From an uncultured Eubacterium sp. (GTDB lineage: Bacteria; Bacillota; Clostridia; Lachnospirales; Lachnospiraceae): a DNA stretch of 8,055 nucleotides. A model generated the notes under the pieces. It saw nothing but the letters and a program-made list of their open reading frames with translations. It had not been told where the DNA came from and ran no database searches. This document shows, piece after piece, positions 6,423 to 8,055 of the stretch (within the stretch, counting starts at the first letter, position 1; every line of letters starts with the position of its first letter). The stretch lies in assembly GCA_900547255.1 (NCBI GenBank), contig URGC01000107.1:1-8055 (forward strand), in the 5' to 3' direction. Made by a program: the position numbers and the translations under genes.

Positions 6423-8055
6423 TTACTGTAGTGGTTTATAATTAAAGTAATCAAACTCTACATACATATTTTCATCAATTCTGACGCCATGTGTACGTGC
6501 ATATTCATGTGCAAAATCACCTGCATACGCATACATTCCAACCATCGCGCCTGTGAATCTCTTGCCTTTTTTAAGGCCCTCATCGCACAGATAATACACA
6601 TTGCTCAAGACTTCAATCTTTGTGTATTTCTCACCATCAAAGCTTACATAGAACACTCTCTGAAGATTATTGACCTCTATCTTAAAGTAAATGTATTTTT
6701 CTTTCGGATTGACCTCCACGAAATTGCCATCTCTATATCCGTCAACATACTCCCTCACGCCTGCAAGAAGTCTTGGGGACTCCTCCTGTGTCGCAAACAG
6801 ACCGAATTTTAAAAATGTATTCTCATCATAATAGCATGTAACACCTGCATCCTGTCCCGGATATATATGTGGCATCTTCATCTTACATTCAATCTGGAAT
6901 TTGAAAGATGTCTGTCTTCTTAACAGAATATTCTTGGCATACATTGAATTAAGGTCAAATCTGCTTCCCTTCATTTTAAGCCATGACAGCTTAATATCTA
7001 TACCATCCATCTGTGGTGAACGAGGGAATAGCCAGTCAGTTCCAAGATATTTTTCCTTGAAATCATCATCGAAGTTCTCTTCCCATATTGTCTCTGGCAA
7101 ATCTGGTTTAATCTGCAATGTGCTTGGGCCGTCAAGATTATTGACTATTGGCCATCCATCAGCAGTCCAGGTAACCGGGTCAAGTGCTGTCTCTCTTCCA
7201 AGAAGGCTGTATCCCTCACCAATCTTTCTTCCACACAGATATAGCATATACCACTGTCCTGTCTGTGTCATAACTGGCTTTCCATGTCCACATCGCTGGA
7301 TTATAGCTGTCTCATCAGTCTGTCTCATTATCGGATTATAAGGACATGGCTCATATCTTCCAAACAACTCACGGCTTCTTGAAACTGTTATTCTATGTCC
7401 AGGACCAGTTCCGCCCTCTGCCTCAAACAGATAGTAATATCCATCTTTCTTTAAAAGATGTGGGCCTTCTGGTGCTCTCTTATTATCTCCATAATAAAGA
7501 AGCGTTGCTTCTCCTATCTGCTTAGTTGCATCTTTATCTAATGGAAGGATTCTTGCTCCTCTGTTAAGAAGCATATAACGCTTGCCATCATCATCTGTGA
7601 ATATTGATGGATCAATTCCATCTTCATCTATAATTGAAGGCTTACTGTATGGTCCTTCTGGATTCTCTGAACTTACAATAATCTGCTTTCTATATACATT
7701 ACCATCATCATTCATTCTATAAGTTGCTGTTATATAGAACTTTCCCTCATAGTAAGATATATCAGGTGCCCAGTAACCTCTTCCACCCTCAAGCTCGTCT
7801 AATGCAGCCCACTCTGGATTAGTTATCGCATATCCTATTGTATGCCAGTGCACCAGATCTTTTGAATGTGAAACTGGTATACATGGAAAATATACAAATG
7901 AGGAATTAACCATGTAGTAATCCTCACCAACTCTTACAATTGATGGGTCAGGATAAAATCCTGTTCTTATAGGATTCCTGTAGAGATTGTTATAACCTGT
8001 TCCAATCTCTTTTTCAAAATATTCTCTCAGGTTAAGAAATCTATTACTATATGCA
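6423..8055 (-). CDS. Glycoside hydrolase family 43 beta-xylosidase/alpha-L-arabinofuranosidase-like enzyme (5' partial)
   Basis: Glycosidase expected to remove terminal xylose or arabinose from plant polysaccharide fragments. The frame stays open from the Met codon at 7913 to the right edge, adding 47 residues that include RNPIRTGFYPDPSIVRVGED, the classic GH43 N-terminal motif. The true start is therefore outside, and a start at 7913 would remove the catalytic base. Over the 543 visible residues, the three GH43 carboxylates are Asp36 (YPDPS, general base), Asp148 (IDPSIF, pKa modulator) and Glu196 (APEGPHL, general acid), spread over a five-bladed propeller. GHGKPV at about 256-261 is a further conserved stretch. 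From about residue 324 a second beta-sandwich module follows (EENFDDDF...), like the C-terminal domain of two-domain GH43 beta-xylosidases. It is the first visible gene of the operon. In a pectin setting, arabinan or xylogalacturonan side chains are likely targets. Xylosidase and arabinofuranosidase activities cannot be told apart by eye. Presence of a signal peptide cannot be judged because the N-terminus is missing. Confidence 0.92.
   Translation of the reverse strand, partial: AYSNRFLNLREYFEKEIGTGYNNLYRNPIRTGFYPDPSIVRVGEDYYMVNSSFVYFPCIPVSHSKDLVHWHTIGYAITNPEWAALDELEGGRGYWAPDISYYEGKFYITATYRMNDDGNVYRKQIIVSSENPEGPYSKPSIIDEDGIDPSIFTDDDGKRYMLLNRGARILPLDKDATKQIGEATLLYYGDNKRAPEGPHLLKKDGYYYLFEAEGGTGPGHRITVSRSRELFGRYEPCPYNPIMRQTDETAIIQRCGHGKPVMTQTGQWYMLYLCGRKIGEGYSLLGRETALDPVTWTADGWPIVNNLDGPSTLQIKPDLPETIWEENFDDDFKEKYLGTDWLFPRSPQMDGIDIKLSWLKMKGSRFDLNSMYAKNILLRRQTSFKFQIECKMKMPHIYPGQDAGVTCYYDENTFLKFGLFATQEESPRLLAGVREYVDGYRDGNFVEVNPKEKYIYFKIEVNNLQRVFYVSFDGEKYTKIEVLSNVYYLCDEGLKKGKRFTGAMVGMYAYAGDFAHEYARTHGVRIDENMYVEFDYFNYKPLQ

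Noticed and set aside
6489..7341. Two + strand open frames opposite GH43 (6489-6812, 6901-7341)
   Set aside because: They are antisense to a well-supported GH43 gene, with no recognisable domain or start signal.

Overview
The window is AT-rich, with strong AGGAGG-type ribosome binding sites and tightly packed genes. Together with the gene content this suggests a low-GC Gram-positive gut anaerobe of the Clostridia. A pectin-using Lachnospiraceae (Lachnospira/Eubacterium eligens-like) is my best guess, inferred from content and style rather than from a database match.

Layout: two short transcription units converge near position 2100. On the + strand, a MATE-family multidrug/cation antiporter (5' end outside the window) is followed 8 bases later by an AraC-family regulator with an N-terminal cupin sensor. 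On the - strand, four genes are read from the right edge: a GH43 glycosidase (5' end outside the window), a shortened GH105/GH88-like protein, a GH28 polygalacturonase and an ABC transporter half-unit of the exporter fold. Gaps are 31 nt (GH43 to GH105-like), a 10-nt overlap (GH105-like to GH28) and 7 nt (GH28 to ABC), so these four are almost certainly one operon. It ends in a clear Rho-independent terminator at about 2089-2127 that is well formed only in the - strand RNA.

How the genes work together: GH28 hydrolyses galacturonan-type oligomers, and GH43 trims arabinose or xylose side chains. GH28 and the GH105-like protein have no visible signal peptide, so I infer that pectin fragments are processed in the cytoplasm after import by a transporter not in this window. 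The most notable point is the GH105-like protein. It keeps the family's fold landmarks, but the position where the catalytic aspartate is expected holds Cys125, and a second conserved motif is also lost. It may be a non-catalytic family member kept intact inside the operon. The other oddity is an exporter-fold ABC protein as the last gene of a sugar-degradation operon. Both promoters lie outside the window. I saw no RNA genes, CRISPR arrays, insertion sequences or stretches longer than 100 bases without a gene.
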